Part shown: positions 14,754 through 15,762 of the stretch, one piece after another | How positions within the stretch are numbered: the stretch's first letter is position 1 | Layout of the letters: each line of letters opens with the position of its first letter | Assembly (NCBI GenBank): GCA_031255955.1 | Contig: JAIRRO010000143.1 | Span: forward strand, 1 to 15,762 | DNA from: Oscillospiraceae bacterium | GTDB lineage: Bacteria; Bacillota; Clostridia; Oscillospirales; Oscillospiraceae | Length of the DNA: 15,762 nucleotides | Direction of reading: 5' to 3' | Notes under the pieces: model-generated | Database searches by the model: none | Seen by the model: only the letters and a program-made list of their open reading frames with translations | Told to the model about the DNA's origin: nothing | Program-made: the position numbers and the translations under genes

Positions 14754-15556
14754 TCCCGCGCCTCCTTTTTCCCGCCGCCGCGCGGCGCAATTTTTTCACG
14801 CAGCACCGTCAGCATAAACAGGGGCAGCGCCGCCATACGGAAAATACGGCGCGGCTCGCGAGCCAGCCGATACAGCCACTCCAGCCCGAGTCTGCGGAAA
14901 ACGGGCGGCGCGCGGCGCACATCCCCCGCGAACACGTCCAGCGACCCGCCGAGACACGCCATAAGGCGCGTTTTCAGCGCGGCGCGGTTGTCATAAGCCC
15001 ACAGCTCCTGCTTTGGCGAGCCGAGGCACACCAGCAAAAGCTCCGGCGACGCGGCATTGATATCGGCGATAACGGCGGCGTCATCCGTGAAATACCCGTC
15101 GCGCGCCCCGGCAAGAATCAGTCCGCTGTATTTTTCGCAAAGGCGCGCCCCCGCGCGCTCCGCGACGCCGGGCTTCGCGCCCAAGAGATAAACACTGCCG
15201 CCAATCTTAGCCAGCCGCTCCAGCACAAGCTCCGCCACATCTATACCCGGCGTGCGCTCTGCGAGTGGTCGTCCCAGTATCCGCGCGGCGAGCGTAATAC
15301 CCACGCCGTCCGGCAGCACCAGCGCCGCCGCCAAAACAGCCTCACGCAGACGCGGGTTTTTACCGGCGAGACGGACTATTTCCGGGTTCGGCGTGACGAT
15401 AAAGGGCACGTCCGCCCCCGGCGCGGAGATAAGCTCCATCGCCGCGTCCGCCGCGGAGGCTCGCGTCCGGCTGTCAAAGGGTATCCCGAGAATGTCAATC
15501 CTGTCGATCCTATCAATCCCGGCAATGCTATCATTGCTATCAACGCGCGCGGGCAT
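14750..15556 (-). CDS. WecG/TagA/CpsF-family glycosyltransferase
   Basis: This 268-residue enzyme belongs to glycosyltransferase family GT26. Members add a second sugar, such as N-acetylmannosamine, to a lipid-linked acceptor in teichoic acid, enterobacterial common antigen or capsule synthesis. Family motifs are intact: TPNPE (55-59, with the substrate-binding Thr and Asn), LPDGVGI (81-87, Asp83 matching the catalytic Asp of TagA by motif), LGSPKQELW (178-186), GGSLDVFAG (203-211) and RAPPVFRRLGLEWLYRLAREPRR (from 215). The positively charged C-terminal end (LREKIAPRGGGKK) fits peripheral attachment to the membrane. I chose ATG 15556, which forms TAATG with the preceding gene; the frame is open further upstream but there it runs antiparallel in phase with another gene. 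The N-terminus has a short repetitive GIDRIDRIDILG. The exact sugar is unknown. Confidence 0.92.
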   Translation of the reverse strand: MPARVDSNDSIAGIDRIDRIDILGIPFDSRTRASAADAAMELISAPGADVPFIVTPNPEIVRLAGKNPRLREAVLAAALVLPDGVGITLAARILGRPLAERTPGIDVAELVLERLAKIGGSVYLLGAKPGVAERAGARLCEKYSGLILAGARDGYFTDDAAVIADINAASPELLLVCLGSPKQELWAYDNRAALKTRLMACLGGSLDVFAGDVRRAPPVFRRLGLEWLYRLAREPRRIFRMAALPLFMLTVLREKIAPRGGGKKEARE

Positions 15557-15762
15557 TAATCCTCTATCTTGTCGCCTTCTTCGCGCCAGTCCCAATCGCG
15601 TCCGCCCTTGAAAACGTTGGCGTTCATCTCGTTTGAGAGCATAACGAGGTTTGCGTTCGGGAAGCGCTTGCACATCGCGAGGAAAAATTCGCCCGCTGAC
15701 TTAGTGGCAACCAGCTCTTCCTCTGTGGCAATCAGATAATCGCGCATAAATTTGAGGCAGGA
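15556..15762 (-). CDS. Unidentified protein, C-terminal fragment
   Basis: The frame is open from the window edge to TAA at 15558-15556 and gives about 68 residues. I do not recognise it. The visible part reads SCLKFMRDYLIATEEELVAT, then a short segment with FFLAMCKRFPNANLVMLSNE, and ends with the acidic, Trp-containing WDWREEGDKIED. ATG 15747 is in frame, but no ribosome binding site precedes it and the frame continues upstream, so it is probably an internal Met and the gene probably starts outside the window. The TAATG junction with the glycosyltransferase gene supports both being real and cotranscribed. No signal peptide or membrane segment is visible in this part. Confidence 0.6.
   Translation of the reverse strand, partial: SCLKFMRDYLIATEEELVATKSAGEFFLAMCKRFPNANLVMLSNEMNANVFKGGRDWDWREEGDKIED

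Noticed and set aside
14675..15559. A 294-codon plus-strand frame opposite the glycosyltransferase and tmk
   Set aside because: Arg-rich product typical of an antisense frame in GC-rich DNA, while both minus-strand genes have clear family motifs.

Overview
The window looks like a chromosomal segment of a moderately GC-rich Gram-positive bacterium, most likely of the class Clostridia. The evidence is AGGAGG-type ribosome binding sites, TTGACA/TATAAT-type promoters, several lipoproteins with Gram-positive style lipoboxes, a ThiI without a rhodanese domain, and a TagA/WecG-family glycosyltransferase. This assignment rests on gene type and style; no rRNA or other marker is present.

Layout. (1) Bases 1-246 hold the tail of a MATE efflux protein. 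(2) Bases 272-4826 hold a promoter and a tightly overlapping plus-strand operon for a CUT1-type (UgpABCE/MalEFGK-like) carbohydrate ABC importer: ATPase, two permeases and a lipoprotein binding protein that carries an unusual C-terminal membrane segment. (3) Bases 4843-5430 are a gene graveyard. A Fic protein keeps its N-terminus and its last ~35 residues but has lost the catalytic core. It overlaps by ATGA the start of a pyrophosphatase-like gene that carries an in-frame TAG and is cut off. Related palindromic sequences lie at both edges. (4) Bases 5442-7115 (minus) encode a large leucine-rich-repeat lipoprotein with 22-residue repeats and visible nested duplications. It is transcribed divergently from a small four-helix membrane protein (7432-7878), with two good promoters lying back to back. 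(5) Bases 8007-8810 encode a secreted lipoprotein that appears to be two tandem OB-like beta domains, followed by a strong hairpin at 8852-8883 that can serve both converging transcripts.

(6) From the right edge down to 9015 there is one continuous minus-strand gene train: unknown C-terminal fragment, tagA/wecG-like glycosyltransferase, tmk, 5-formyltetrahydrofolate cyclo-ligase, mltG, comM (YifB) and thiI. Most junctions are TAATG or ATGA overlaps or gaps of 1-3 bases, so translational coupling is likely. The one real gap, upstream of mltG, is filled by a 25-bp tandem repeat whose copy nearest the gene has become the mltG ribosome binding site. mltG itself contains an in-frame 57-bp tandem repeat.

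The train mixes cell-wall functions (glycosyl transfer, glycan-strand termination) with nucleotide, folate and tRNA-modification functions. I see no tRNA, rRNA, CRISPR array, transposase or phage gene. I found no convincing new multi-gene system; the most unusual items are the decayed Fic/pyrophosphatase pair with its palindromic borders, the repeat-derived control region of mltG, and the doubly anchored binding protein.
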